Counted from the stretch's first letter, positions 1 through 6,611 are shown. The stretch is 12,220 nucleotides of DNA from Candidatus Bathyarchaeota archaeon (GCA_003661945.1 QMXC01000012.1:1-12220); one strand, 5' to 3'. Numbers and translations: made by a program. Notes: generated from the sequence alone by a model not told the origin.

Positions 1-701
1 CCAAAAGTATAATACTGCGCAGCCTCTACAACGCCAGCTGCGACTATTAGCTTGTTTTTCGCAGCTTCACCCCATTCACGGATAATCGAGCCTATGTCAA
101 CGCGGCTCGACGCAAAAGAAGCTACTGTGGACACAGGCTTTTTTATCAAGGCTATCGAAAGAAGAAAGGCTGTGACTCCGGCTACGCCGACGGCTAAGTA
201 GAGCTGATGAAAACCGTATGTTGTTACGGAGAGAATATAGCCTCCGACGAAAGGGGCGGAAGCTCTTCCCACGATGGTGACTGAGGAAAAAAGCGAAATT
301 CGTTCACCTTTCTTTTTTGGGAAAAGCTCGGCTATCGTGGCGTTTGCAACCGGGACGAATATGGCTGTGGCGAAGCCGTGATAGAAACGCACCAAAGCCA
401 GCTGCCACCAGCAAACAACTAGAAGATATAGAAAGGGCGCAGAAGCAAAAACCACGCTGGAAGCCAGCAGCAGCTTTCTTCTCCCTAACTTGTCGGAAAG
501 CCAGCCCGCTGGAAGACTTACGAGTATTCCGGGAACCGTTGAAGCTGAAGCCACCAGTCCCAGCAGCTGGTCGGGAGTTTGGAGGCTCCTAGCGAAAGGA
601 TTTAGAACCGGGTTCTTAGACATGGTTGAACTTAATATCGCGAATAAGCCTACTAGGCACAACGCCCAGAAAAGCCGCTGTCTAAACCCGTTTTCACCCA
701 T
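1..701 (-). CDS. MFS transporter, N-terminal half (cut by window edge)
   Basis: This is a Major Facilitator Superfamily membrane transporter read from the ATG at 701. The frame is open to the window edge, giving 233 codons, so the C-terminal half is missing because the window ends and not because the gene is broken. Six hydrophobic segments fit the first six-helix bundle. The loop between helices 2 and 3 carries the MFS signature motif A, GWLSDKLGRRK at residues 66-76. The gene follows the ChrB-domain gene by 30 bases on the same strand with no promoter between them, so the two are probably co-transcribed. Pairing with ChrB suggests export of an anion or toxic compound, but that is inference: MFS is not the classic chromate transporter family (ChrA/CHR). 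No strong ribosome binding site precedes the ATG. The substrate is unknown. Confidence 0.85.
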   Translation of the reverse strand, partial: MGENGFRQRLFWALCLVGLFAILSSTMSKNPVLNPFARSLQTPDQLLGLVASASTVPGILVSLPAGWLSDKLGRRKLLLASSVVFASAPFLYLLVVCWWQLALVRFYHGFATAIFVPVANATIAELFPKKKGERISLFSSVTIVGRASAPFVGGYILSVTTYGFHQLYLAVGVAGVTAFLLSIALIKKPVSTVASFASSRVDIGSIIREWGEAAKNKLIVAAGVVEAAQYYTF

Positions 702-731
702 AAGCCCAGCACGTCTTCCGTGTTCAGACCC

Positions 732-1235
732 TTATTCCTTTATTTTCGATTTGAAGAACTCATACAACTGTTTTCGACTCATTTTCTCTACTTCATCGCG
801 GTGTTTTTCACGGATAATCTTCAGCTTGGCAAACGAGTATAAGGCGTCATAAACGAGCCCAGCTTTTTCAACGGCTTCCCAGTCATCTTTCGAGTTCAGC
901 CTTACCCCGACCATCACCGCGCTTAACCCGGCGCCTTCAGGGGCAGCCCCTTTATCTCGGGTGTCCGCCGCGTGAACTATTTTCGCTAGCTCTAACAATG
1001 CAGGGTCCTTAAGATGGTATTCCTCAATTATAGTTTCGAAGCTGCATTTACCGTTTCGGTGACCCAACTTAACGCCTGGAGCATCGAAGGGAATAGCCTT
1101 TTCTTTTTCAGCCACTTCAGCTATTTTCTCAGCAGGCACGAAAAGAAATTCGGCTTCCGGGTCTATGAATTTTTTAATAAGCCAAGGACAAGCTGTTCTG
1201 TCCACATGCACAAACTCGCGGGTAACCCATTTCAA
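732..1235 (-). CDS. ChrB-domain (chromate resistance-like) protein
   Basis: The 167-residue protein matches the C-terminal domain of ChrB (Chrome_Resist family), found with chromate-resistance genes and also as a free-standing protein. Family signatures are visible in order: WVTRE (3-7), VDRTACPWLIKKFIDPEAEF (11-30), FDAPGVKLGH (50-59), CSFETIIEEY (64-73), VHAADT (87-92), a Gly/Ala-rich AAPEGAGL stretch (97-104) and VYDALY (128-133). The conserved His, Asp and Cys positions (D12, C16, H59, C64, H88, D91) look like a metal or redox site, but this is inference. The open frame reaches back to 1364. I place the start at the TTG at 1235 because GAGGTGA lies 8 bases upstream and the family normally begins M-[KR]-W-V-T-R. 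It leads a two-gene unit with the downstream MFS transporter. The ChrB family is linked to chromate response, but what this archaeal copy senses or acts on is unknown. Confidence 0.82.
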   Translation of the reverse strand: MKWVTREFVHVDRTACPWLIKKFIDPEAEFLFVPAEKIAEVAEKEKAIPFDAPGVKLGHRNGKCSFETIIEEYHLKDPALLELAKIVHAADTRDKGAAPEGAGLSAVMVGVRLNSKDDWEAVEKAGLVYDALYSFAKLKIIREKHRDEVEKMSRKQLYEFFKSKIKE

Positions 1236-1243
1236 AGCAAACT

Positions 1244-1250
1244 TCACCTC
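1244..1250 (-). promoter_or_regulatory. Ribosome binding site deciding the ChrB-domain start
   Basis: GAGGTGA on the minus strand is a close match to the archaeal consensus GGAGGTGA and lies 8 bases before the TTG at 1235. It argues against the longer frame that opens at 1364. Confidence 0.65.
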
Positions 1251-1277
1251 AACCACGAGGAGACTATAACTTGTACC

Positions 1278-1285
1278 ATATAAAA
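1278..1285 (-). promoter_or_regulatory. Probable TATA box for the ChrB-domain/MFS unit
   Basis: TTTTATAT on the minus strand would place transcription start about 25 bases downstream, near 1253. That is just before the ribosome binding site, leaving a very short leader. It also supports the TTG start at 1235, since the upstream part of the longer frame would not be transcribed. Confidence 0.5.
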
Positions 1286-1475
1286 CTTGGCTGGAAACTG
1301 CAAAAGCCTTACTAGCAACTCGACGAAACCGCGAGATAAAAACATACAAGCTACTGACAAGCAAAGACGAAGATAGTCATTTCATGCTCTGCGACTACCT
1401 ACAACATTAGAAAAGAGCCATCTAAACGCTAAACACGCGCAAAGATGAAGCAGTTCCACTTTGTACAAATTTTAG

Positions 1476-1558
1476 TGCGGGGGGTGGGGTTCGAACCCAC
1501 GCAGCCCTACGGCAGCAGGTCCTAAGCCTGCCTCCTTTGACCACTCGGACACCCCCGC
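1476..1558 (-). tRNA. tRNA-Leu (anticodon UAG)
   Basis: An 83-nucleotide class II tRNA lies on the minus strand. The acceptor stem GCGGGGG pairs with CCCCCGC and the discriminator is A, as expected for leucine. The T arm is GTGGG-TTCGAAC-CCCAC. The anticodon arm is GCAGG-CTTAGGA-CCTGC, giving anticodon TAG (1522-1524) for codon CUA. The long variable arm between 1501 and 1514 is typical of tRNA-Leu. There is no intron and no encoded CCA. A weak AT-rich element (GAAAATTC, about 1580-1588) lies at a suitable distance upstream to act as TATA box. Confidence 0.96.
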
Positions 1559-1642
1559 CCTCATTATAGAGGTTTCCGGAGAATTTTCTGTTGAAGGTTC
1601 AAGTTAAGCGTTTCCACATCCACATAAGTTTTTCCCAAAGAT

Positions 1643-1650
1643 TTTATATA
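1643..1650 (+). promoter_or_regulatory. TATA box for the secreted TPR-like protein gene
   Basis: TTTATATA is a near-perfect archaeal TATA box 39-46 bases before the ATG at 1689. Transcription would start near 1675, leaving a leader of about 14 bases that includes the purine-rich ribosome binding site. Confidence 0.65.
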
Positions 1651-1688
1651 GGAGTGAAGTGCAAACCGGTTTCACGGAGAGGAGGAAA

Positions 1689-2561
1689 ATGGAGAGAAAA
1701 CTTCTGGTGCTGATTTCGGCATTGGCGTTTATGCTGGTGTTCGCGCCCATCGTCTCGCCGGTTGAAGCTAGTGTTTCATCGGTGATGTGGCTTGACCCCA
1801 ACTACAAGGGATACGATGACTACTATGGCCAGTCGGTTAACGCCTACTTAGTAGGAACAGAGGCCAAAACGTTAGTAACCGTTTATAATCATCTCGGCGA
1901 AAAAGCCTATGTCACCGTGCGCATGCAGATGGACTGGGAAGCCGTAAACCGTACCTCAACCGAAATCGACGAGCTAATACAGCCCGGTCAATCCCACACC
2001 TTCGAAGTTAATATCCCGATTCCAACAACCGTCAGCAACCTCGTTGTGCATTCCTACACCATTTACGTGTCATACTATAAATCGCCCGGAGGAGACCTAA
2101 TAACAACTCAATCCTACCACTATAGTGACTTCGCTGTTTATTCGCAAGACCAAGCAGACGCCCAAGACTATAAAATGCAGGTAGAAACATGGAGAGACGC
2201 ATATTCACCGACGACGTACCTTTACACGATGAGCGCCAAAGCAAAGGAGTACTGGACAAAAGGCTCAGTAGAGAAAGAACTCGGCGACAAAAGCTATGAG
2301 TATGGAGACTTTGAAAACGCGAAAACACATTACGAACTAGCGTTGAACTACACGTTAGAATCGCTTAAACACGACATCGAAACCGGACAGGTCTTTGAGG
2401 ACAATCTGCTCGGAATACTAGACTCGCTTCGATCACTCTTCAGCCTTCAGGGATGGAGCTGGCTCATAGCAGCCATAGGCTTCTTCTTCATGGGAATAGG
2501 CGTAATAGTATATCTAGTGAGAAGGTCAAAGCCTACCGCGCCGCCCGCAACATCGCCATAA
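1689..2561 (+). CDS. Secreted, C-terminally anchored protein with TPR-like segment, function unknown
   Basis: The 290-residue protein belongs to no family I can name with confidence. Residues 1-27 form a signal peptide: charged MERK, a hydrophobic core, then a VEA cleavage site. Residues 28 to about 150 look like a beta-rich extracellular domain of the kind seen in archaeal envelope proteins, with strand patterns such as LVTVYN and YTIYVSYY. Residues 182-232 are helical with one TPR-like motif (G199, A211, Y215, A218). A membrane helix spans about 256-277 and is followed by RR and a short Pro/Ala tail, so the bulk faces outside. N-glycosylation sequons occur at N87 (NRT) and N220 (NYT). The ATG at 1689 is preferred to the in-frame start at 1659 because GGAGAGGAGG lies just before it and the TATA box at 1643-1650 fits. 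It stands alone, between two tRNA genes. Confidence 0.8.
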   Translation: MERKLLVLISALAFMLVFAPIVSPVEASVSSVMWLDPNYKGYDDYYGQSVNAYLVGTEAKTLVTVYNHLGEKAYVTVRMQMDWEAVNRTSTEIDELIQPGQSHTFEVNIPIPTTVSNLVVHSYTIYVSYYKSPGGDLITTQSYHYSDFAVYSQDQADAQDYKMQVETWRDAYSPTTYLYTMSAKAKEYWTKGSVEKELGDKSYEYGDFENAKTHYELALNYTLESLKHDIETGQVFEDNLLGILDSLRSLFSLQGWSWLIAAIGFFFMGIGVIVYLVRRSKPTAPPATSP

Positions 2562-2565
2562 ACCC

Positions 2566-2576
2566 TTTCTTTTTTC
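2566..2576 (+). terminator. Oligo-T terminator
   Basis: A T-rich run (TTTCTTTTTTC) starts 5 bases after the stop codon of the secreted protein. There is no hairpin, as is usual for archaeal intrinsic termination. Confidence 0.5.
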
Positions 2577-2670
2577 TAACGAAAGAGAAAACTGAAGAAA
2601 CGCATTCTATGTTTTGAGAAAAAGAAGAATGGGCGAAAGAGAAGCCTACCGGGGACTCTAACCAAAAACT

Positions 2671-2680
2671 CTTTAAAAAT
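2671..2680 (+). promoter_or_regulatory. TATA box for tRNA-Thr
   Basis: CTTTAAAAAT is preceded by a purine-rich ACCAAAAACT that could serve as BRE. It lies 24-33 bases before the first base of the tRNA, the expected spacing for a leaderless tRNA transcript. Confidence 0.6.
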
Positions 2681-2703
2681 CGATTTGTTAAACATGAAAT
2701 TGA

Positions 2704-2780
2704 GCCTCGGTGGCCTAGTCTGGTAGGGCATCGCCTTGGTAAGGCGAGGGTCGCGGGTTCGAAGCCCGCCCGAGGCTCCA
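2704..2780 (+). tRNA. tRNA-Thr (anticodon GGU), CCA encoded
   Basis: The acceptor stem GCCTCGG pairs with CCGAGGC (2770-2776). The anticodon arm is TCGCC-TTGGTAA-GGCGA, giving anticodon GGT at 2738-2740 for codon ACC. The T arm is GCGGG-TTCGAAG-CCCGC. The discriminator is U (2777), as usual for archaeal tRNA-Thr, and the 3' CCA (2778-2780) is present in the DNA, unlike the tRNA-Leu in this window. There is no intron. A hydrolase gene begins 29 bases downstream on the same strand. Confidence 0.96.
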
Positions 2781-2796
2781 CAAGAAGTCGGCAATT

Positions 2797-2805
2797 GGAA
2801 GTGAT
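2797..2805 (+). promoter_or_regulatory. Ribosome binding site deciding the MBL-fold hydrolase start
   Basis: GGAAGTGAT matches GGAGGTGAT at 8 of 9 positions and lies 4 bases before the GTG at 2810. It overlaps the alternative ATG at 2804 and the TTG at 2795, so neither of those could use it. Confidence 0.5.
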
Positions 2806-2809
2806 GAGA

Positions 2810-3478
2810 GTGAAGCTGAAAATTCTTTATGATAACGAAGCGGTTGACGGGTTTAGGAGCGGTTGGGGTTTTTCATGTTCTGTTGAAAAGGACGGCGAGG
2901 TTGTGCTTTTTGATGTAGGTGCTGACTTGGAAACTTTGCTTTTCAACGCGGAGAAGCTTTCCTTTGATTTTGGAACTGTTGGGAAAATTGTTTTGTCGCA
3001 TGAGCATGGGGATCACGTTGGTGGAATTCGCGTAGTTGATGAATGCGGAAAGGTTGAGGTGTTTGTTCCTAAGTCTTTTTCAAGCGGGTTCAAGAGGAGG
3101 TTGGCTTCGAGAGCTAATGTTCGGTTGATAGAAGTAGGAGAAGCGAGAGAGATTGGGGTGGACATTTTTACCAGTGGGGAGCTTGGAACGTTTATTAAGG
3201 AGCAGTCTTTGGTGGTGAAAACGCGGATGGGAGCTGTTGTTGTAACGGGTTGTGCTCATCCCGGACTAGAAAAAATCTTGGAAGCGGTGGCCTCGAGATT
3301 TGGTCGAATCTACGGGGTAGTGGGAGGCTTTCACGGTTTTAGTAAGCTTGAAGCCTTGAAAGGTTTAGAGTTGATTGTTCCGTGCCATTGCACCACTAGA
3401 AAACGGGATATATTGAGACTGTATGAGAAGACTAGTAGAAGATGTGCTGCTGGATGCACGATTAGTGTTCCGTCTTAA
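2810..3478 (+). CDS. Metallo-beta-lactamase-fold hydrolase, RFA-P synthase-like (COG1237 type)
   Basis: The 222-residue MBL-fold protein resembles the group annotated as dihydropterin/ribofuranosylaminobenzene 5'-phosphate (RFA-P) synthase, linked in methanogens to methanopterin synthesis. The metal-binding HxHxDH motif is SHEHGDHVGG (H64, H66, D68, H69). The third ligand is in VVTGCAHPG (H150), followed by GGFH (172-175) and VPCHC (H193). The EQSLVVKT segment before the TGCAH motif is also typical of this group. All expected metal ligands are present. The GTG at 2810 gives the usual N-terminus MKLKILYDN; ATG 2804 remains possible (224 residues). The gene lies 29 bases after tRNA-Thr with no promoter between, and converges on endA, whose stop is 14 bases away. 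Codon third positions favour T and G, unlike the neighbours. Family membership is firm; the exact reaction is not. Confidence 0.82.
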   Translation: MKLKILYDNEAVDGFRSGWGFSCSVEKDGEVVLFDVGADLETLLFNAEKLSFDFGTVGKIVLSHEHGDHVGGIRVVDECGKVEVFVPKSFSSGFKRRLASRANVRLIEVGEAREIGVDIFTSGELGTFIKEQSLVVKTRMGAVVVTGCAHPGLEKILEAVASRFGRIYGVVGGFHGFSKLEALKGLELIVPCHCTTRKRDILRLYEKTSRRCAAGCTISVPS

Positions 3479-3492
3479 GGAAAACGCTGCGT

Positions 3493-4050
3493 TTATGCTT
3501 TGAACCATTTGAAGATTAAGTAGTTCACCTTTTTTGTTCGCATATCAGGAGTTGCAATTATGAAGCGCTTTCTCACGGTTGTGGCCAGCCTTCCAGCTTT
3601 GACTATTTCGGTTGCCGTGACTTCGTCGGATGGTTTTCTAACCGAGATTAGGAACGGGGCGTGTTCTAGTCCGGGTCCGTACTTGTAGACTGCGAAGTCG
3701 CATCCGTATTTTATTCCCGGAGTCACGGTTAGTCCGTGTTCGCGTAGGTCTTTGTAGACCACGTATTTTTGGTCGAATTCTTCGTAGAGTCGACGTGCGG
3801 TTTTTCGCAGTTTTTCTAAGGTTACTCGCTTTTTTTCGGTTCCTTCCACCACGCGGATTACTCGTTTCTCGGCTAGGTAGAGTCCTTCCATCAGGTCGAG
3901 AATTACGGGCGTGTTGAACTCGGCGATTTTGGGTTTTGGTATTCCTAAGGGTTTTCCATAGAAGCCCTTCTGGTAGAGTTTTGAGCCTTCAGAGGGGTTC
4001 CACACCACGAGGAAGTTTTGGATGAACTCGGCGGTTATGGGTTCGCTCAT
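3493..4050 (-). CDS. endA: tRNA-splicing endonuclease, catalytic subunit
   Basis: This 185-residue enzyme cuts pre-tRNAs at bulge-helix-bulge structures to release introns. The C-terminal nuclease domain starts near YVVYKDLREHGL (96-107) and contains the expected catalytic triad: Y122 in FAVYKYG, H130 in LEHAPFLISV and K161 in TTVRKRF. The 31-residue His-Lys spacing matches that of characterised archaeal EndA. Residues 1-90 form the N-terminal domain. Length fits either a homotetrameric alpha4 enzyme or the catalytic subunit of an alpha2beta2 enzyme, and no partner subunit is in this window. GGAGA lies 10 bases before the ATG. The gene follows the DUF47 gene by 28 bases with no clear TATA box, so it is probably the third gene of a glyS-led operon. 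Neither tRNA in the window has an intron. Confidence 0.93.
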   Translation of the reverse strand: MSEPITAEFIQNFLVVWNPSEGSKLYQKGFYGKPLGIPKPKIAEFNTPVILDLMEGLYLAEKRVIRVVEGTEKKRVTLEKLRKTARRLYEEFDQKYVVYKDLREHGLTVTPGIKYGCDFAVYKYGPGLEHAPFLISVRKPSDEVTATEIVKAGRLATTVRKRFIIATPDMRTKKVNYLIFKWFKA

Positions 4051-4078
4051 TCTTTATTCGTCTCCTTGAACAGCGTTT

Positions 4079-4735
4079 TCACATTATCAGAGAGAGAATT
4101 CGCGCTGCATCAGAGGCATCTTCAGCCTTGTCCGCGGTGTCCTCTAAAAGCTGCAGAATGTCTCGTAGGAGAAGCAACGCGGGGATGTCCATTTCTTTGC
4201 TTATAAGCTTGATTTCGAGTTCGCGGTAAAGTTCGTCTACAACTTGCTCTGCTATTTCCACTTCTTGGGCTTTCTGCAAAACCGCCGAAGAGCCGTAGGT
4301 TAAAACGAGCAAAGCTTCTCTTAGGCGAGACACCGTTTCAAAGACGGCTTCAGAAAGCTTAACGAGGTCTTTTTGGATGTCCGGGGGCACGTTCCAGCCG
4401 TGTTCCATGAGCTCTAACACTCGGAAGGCAACTCCTTCGGAAAAGTCAGCGATTTCGCTTGAAAGGTTGGTGAACCGGAGAAAGTCTTCGCGGCTTGTGA
4501 GGATGGCGCCTACTTCAGCCAGCTCTTTAGAAACCGCCCGTCGTATATTGTCAATTTCTTCTTCCTCTTTCCGGATTTCCGAATATAAGTGCCGAACCGC
4601 GGTCACGTCGTTTCTGGCGAGGCTGTCAAAAATCTGCGGGATTTTACGCGTCAAGCTTAGAACCTTACGTAGATGTTCTTGGCATATGCTCAACAGCCTT
4701 CTTTTCACCCGTTCATCGGTTTCTGCTGGAAGCAA
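4079..4735 (-). CDS. PhoU-like DUF47 protein
   Basis: The 218-residue, almost wholly helical protein is of the DUF47/PhoU-like family, which often accompanies PiT-type phosphate transporters and is thought to regulate them. PhoU-type acidic metal-binding patterns are visible in KEEEEIDNIRR and, near the C-terminus, LLEDTADKAEDASD. The open frame extends to an ATG at 4816, but the added 27 residues are hydrophobic and unlike the family. I favour the TTG at 4735, which gives MLPAETDERVKRR, a cytosolic N-terminus and a normal family length. GGCGGGAG precedes it, though only 3 bases away, and the TATA-like element at 4776-4787 would start transcription near 4752. If the ATG is right, the protein is 245 residues. 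No phosphate transporter is visible nearby, and the gene sits between glyS and endA. Confidence 0.82.
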   Translation of the reverse strand: MLPAETDERVKRRLLSICQEHLRKVLSLTRKIPQIFDSLARNDVTAVRHLYSEIRKEEEEIDNIRRAVSKELAEVGAILTSREDFLRFTNLSSEIADFSEGVAFRVLELMEHGWNVPPDIQKDLVKLSEAVFETVSRLREALLVLTYGSSAVLQKAQEVEIAEQVVDELYRELEIKLISKEMDIPALLLLRDILQLLEDTADKAEDASDAARILSLIM

Positions 4736-4775
4736 ATTCTCCCGCCACTCAAATACGAGTAATAGCCCCGAGTAG

Positions 4776-4787
4776 AAATATACAAAA
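4776..4787 (-). promoter_or_regulatory. Possible internal TATA box for DUF47-endA
   Basis: TTTTGTATATTT on the minus strand, after the glyS stop, would start transcription about 24 bases downstream near 4752. It could give DUF47 and endA expression independent of glyS. It lies inside the longer, disfavoured DUF47 frame. Confidence 0.4.
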
Positions 4788-4844
4788 CCATTAAAAAAGG
4801 TAACGAAAAAGTGCACCTTTGTCTAAGAAAAGCCTTGATTCTCG

Positions 4845-6605
4845 CTATGTCTCGACGGGTTCACCGAGGTCTTCGAAGTCAAGTTTGTAACGGAAATACC
4901 CGTGTAAAAGCTCTGGAAGAGCCTTAATCTTGTTTCGCACTTGGCTCCATGAGTCACGGTCTCGAATGGTTACCGTGCCGTCTTCTAAGGTTTGGTAGTC
5001 GACCGTTATACCTAAAGGAACACCTATCTCATCAGCTCGGGCGTACCGTCTTCCGATAGAGCCGGACTCGTCGTATTCCGAGTAGAAACCTTCGTTCAGA
5101 AGCATCCGGTGAACTTCCATGGCTTTTTCAGGTAAGCCGTCTCGGCTGACCAGCGGGTAGACGCCTACTTGGACGGGGGCGATGTCGCGTGGGAAACGGA
5201 GCACCACACGGTTTTCCTTCAATTGATAAGCGTATTCTAGGGCTACGTAGAAAAGGCGGTCAGAGCCGAAACTGGGTTCAACCACGTGGGGAATGAACCG
5301 TTTACCGCGCTCCACAACCTTTCGACGTATAATTTGCACGTGTTCAGGAAGAATCTTAAAGCCTTCAAGCATGTAGAAGCCTTTTGTGGAAAAGCTGCGT
5401 TCAAGCTCTTTCACGTCGACTTTTGATAACAGTTCCATGATTTTTGCGGCGTCTTTTTTAAATGCTGGTCCGATTTTGGCGGGTATTGGAGTTATTTTAA
5501 CCTCTTCCCTTTCGATTGGTTTTTCTGCGGGCTTGAAGATTCGCATGTCGACGCGGCTGAATTTCATGTGTTGTTTTAGGTCGTAGTCGGTTCTGTACGC
5601 GTGTCCGGAAACCTCTGTCCATCCCCACCGGTCGAGGTATACTTCTTGGTCGAAGCTTTGCACCGCGTAGTGCGCCTTTTCCCAGTCCAACTTTTCAATA
5701 AATCTCTGCTTTTCCGGCGGAACCCCCAGCGAAGCCATAAATTTTTTGGCTAGCACCATGAAAAAGGCTTGCCAGTCAACTTTGACGTAGCCTTTTTCGA
5801 GCGCTTCTTTCACTGTTAGTTCGGTTATTTCTTCCGAGCCTTTCAGCCTCGTTTCACCGAGCAGAAAACGCAGAGTTTCATTTTCCACTTCCTTAAGAGG
5901 CGTGCATCGGGTGTCTTCGGGGTCGAAGAAGAACTCCAAGTCTATTATGGTGAATTCTCGGAGACGCATTAGTCCTTGCCTCGGTGAAATTTCGTTTCTT
6001 AAGGCGTGTCCTATCTGAACAACTCCGAAGGGGAGACGTTCTCTGGACAGCTCGTAGAGACGTTTAAACTCGACGAATATGCCCTGCGCGGCTTCAGGTC
6101 TTCCATAGCCTACAGCGTCGGAGTAAGGTCCAATAGTCGTGGCGAACATTGTGAGAAAATATTTTGGCTCGCCAAATTCGCCGCCGCAGTCGGGGCATCG
6201 AATATCACGTTCAACGATTATTTTCCGTATTTCATCAAGCGAAAGCTTTTCGGTTTCCATACTCGACATGCCAGCGAACTCTTCCAGCAAATGGTCAGCC
6301 CTAAACTTTCTTTTACATTTGAGGCATTCCACCATAGGCTCTTGAAAGTGTTCAACGTGCCCCGAGGCTTCGAAGACTTTCCCGGGCATTACAACCGAAG
6401 ACTCTATTTCGAAAAAGCCGAATCTACGGATGAAAAAATCTCGGAACTTGTCTTCTATCCGCCTTTTCAACAACGCGCCTAAAGGACCATAAGTGTAGAA
6501 GCCTCCTACTCCGCCGTAGATTTCGAAGGATGGCCAGAAGAAGCCTCGGCGTTTTGCTAGCTCGCTTACGAGCGTGAACTTGTCCTGCTTTTTTGCGGAA
6601 GGCAA
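4845..6605 (-). CDS. glyS: Glycyl-tRNA synthetase (archaeal/eukaryotic type)
   Basis: This 586-residue class II aminoacyl-tRNA synthetase charges tRNA-Gly. It is the single-chain homodimeric form. The N-terminus has the family's RRGFFWPSFEIYGGVGGFYTYGP region (19-41). A zinc-binding insertion carries C94-x2-C97 and C137-x2-C140. Motif 2 lies around 197-220 with the conserved RNE at 203-205. The GHAYRTDYDLKQH segment (334-346) is typical, and motif 3 contains GSDR (447-450). The C-terminal anticodon-binding domain runs from about 470 to 575. The start is the TTG at 6605, 6 bases after GAGGTTGA; upstream ATGs are out of frame. It appears to head an operon with the DUF47 gene (stop to TTG 109 bases; to the alternative ATG 28 bases) and endA. 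No residue is missing or unusual. Only the symbol could vary (glyS or glyQS). Confidence 0.97.
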   Translation of the reverse strand: MPSAKKQDKFTLVSELAKRRGFFWPSFEIYGGVGGFYTYGPLGALLKRRIEDKFRDFFIRRFGFFEIESSVVMPGKVFEASGHVEHFQEPMVECLKCKRKFRADHLLEEFAGMSSMETEKLSLDEIRKIIVERDIRCPDCGGEFGEPKYFLTMFATTIGPYSDAVGYGRPEAAQGIFVEFKRLYELSRERLPFGVVQIGHALRNEISPRQGLMRLREFTIIDLEFFFDPEDTRCTPLKEVENETLRFLLGETRLKGSEEITELTVKEALEKGYVKVDWQAFFMVLAKKFMASLGVPPEKQRFIEKLDWEKAHYAVQSFDQEVYLDRWGWTEVSGHAYRTDYDLKQHMKFSRVDMRIFKPAEKPIEREEVKITPIPAKIGPAFKKDAAKIMELLSKVDVKELERSFSTKGFYMLEGFKILPEHVQIIRRKVVERGKRFIPHVVEPSFGSDRLFYVALEYAYQLKENRVVLRFPRDIAPVQVGVYPLVSRDGLPEKAMEVHRMLLNEGFYSEYDESGSIGRRYARADEIGVPLGITVDYQTLEDGTVTIRDRDSWSQVRNKIKALPELLHGYFRYKLDFEDLGEPVET

Positions 6606-6611
6606 GCCACT

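Noticed and set aside
490..852. Plus-strand open frame of 120 codons opposite the MFS/ChrB junction
   Set aside because: It runs antisense across the ends of two well-supported genes, has no ribosome binding site and shows no family features.
1236..1364. Upstream extension of the ChrB-domain frame by 43 codons
   Set aside because: The family N-terminus begins at the TTG at 1235, which has a strong ribosome binding site, and the TATA-like element lies inside the extension.
1460..1469. Palindrome TTTGTACAAA between the ChrB-domain gene and tRNA-Leu
   Set aside because: A single 10-base palindrome in AT-rich DNA with no second copy; too little to call an operator or terminator.
2533..2781. Minus-strand frames of 72-82 codons across tRNA-Thr
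   Set aside because: They read antisense through the tRNA gene; the apparent protein is the tRNA complement plus low-complexity sequence.
2801..2819. GTGATGA followed by CTGA, resembling C and D boxes of a guide RNA
   Set aside because: The two boxes are far too close together to hold guide sequences, and the GTGATGA is explained by the ribosome binding site and start region.
4736..4816. N-terminal hydrophobic extension of the DUF47 protein as a membrane anchor
   Set aside because: It contains the TATA-like element, is not a family feature, and the TTG at 4735 restores the usual length. It is not strictly excluded.
6006..6482. Plus-strand open frame of 158 codons inside glyS
   Set aside because: Antisense shadow of a highly conserved synthetase; no start signal or recognisable domain.
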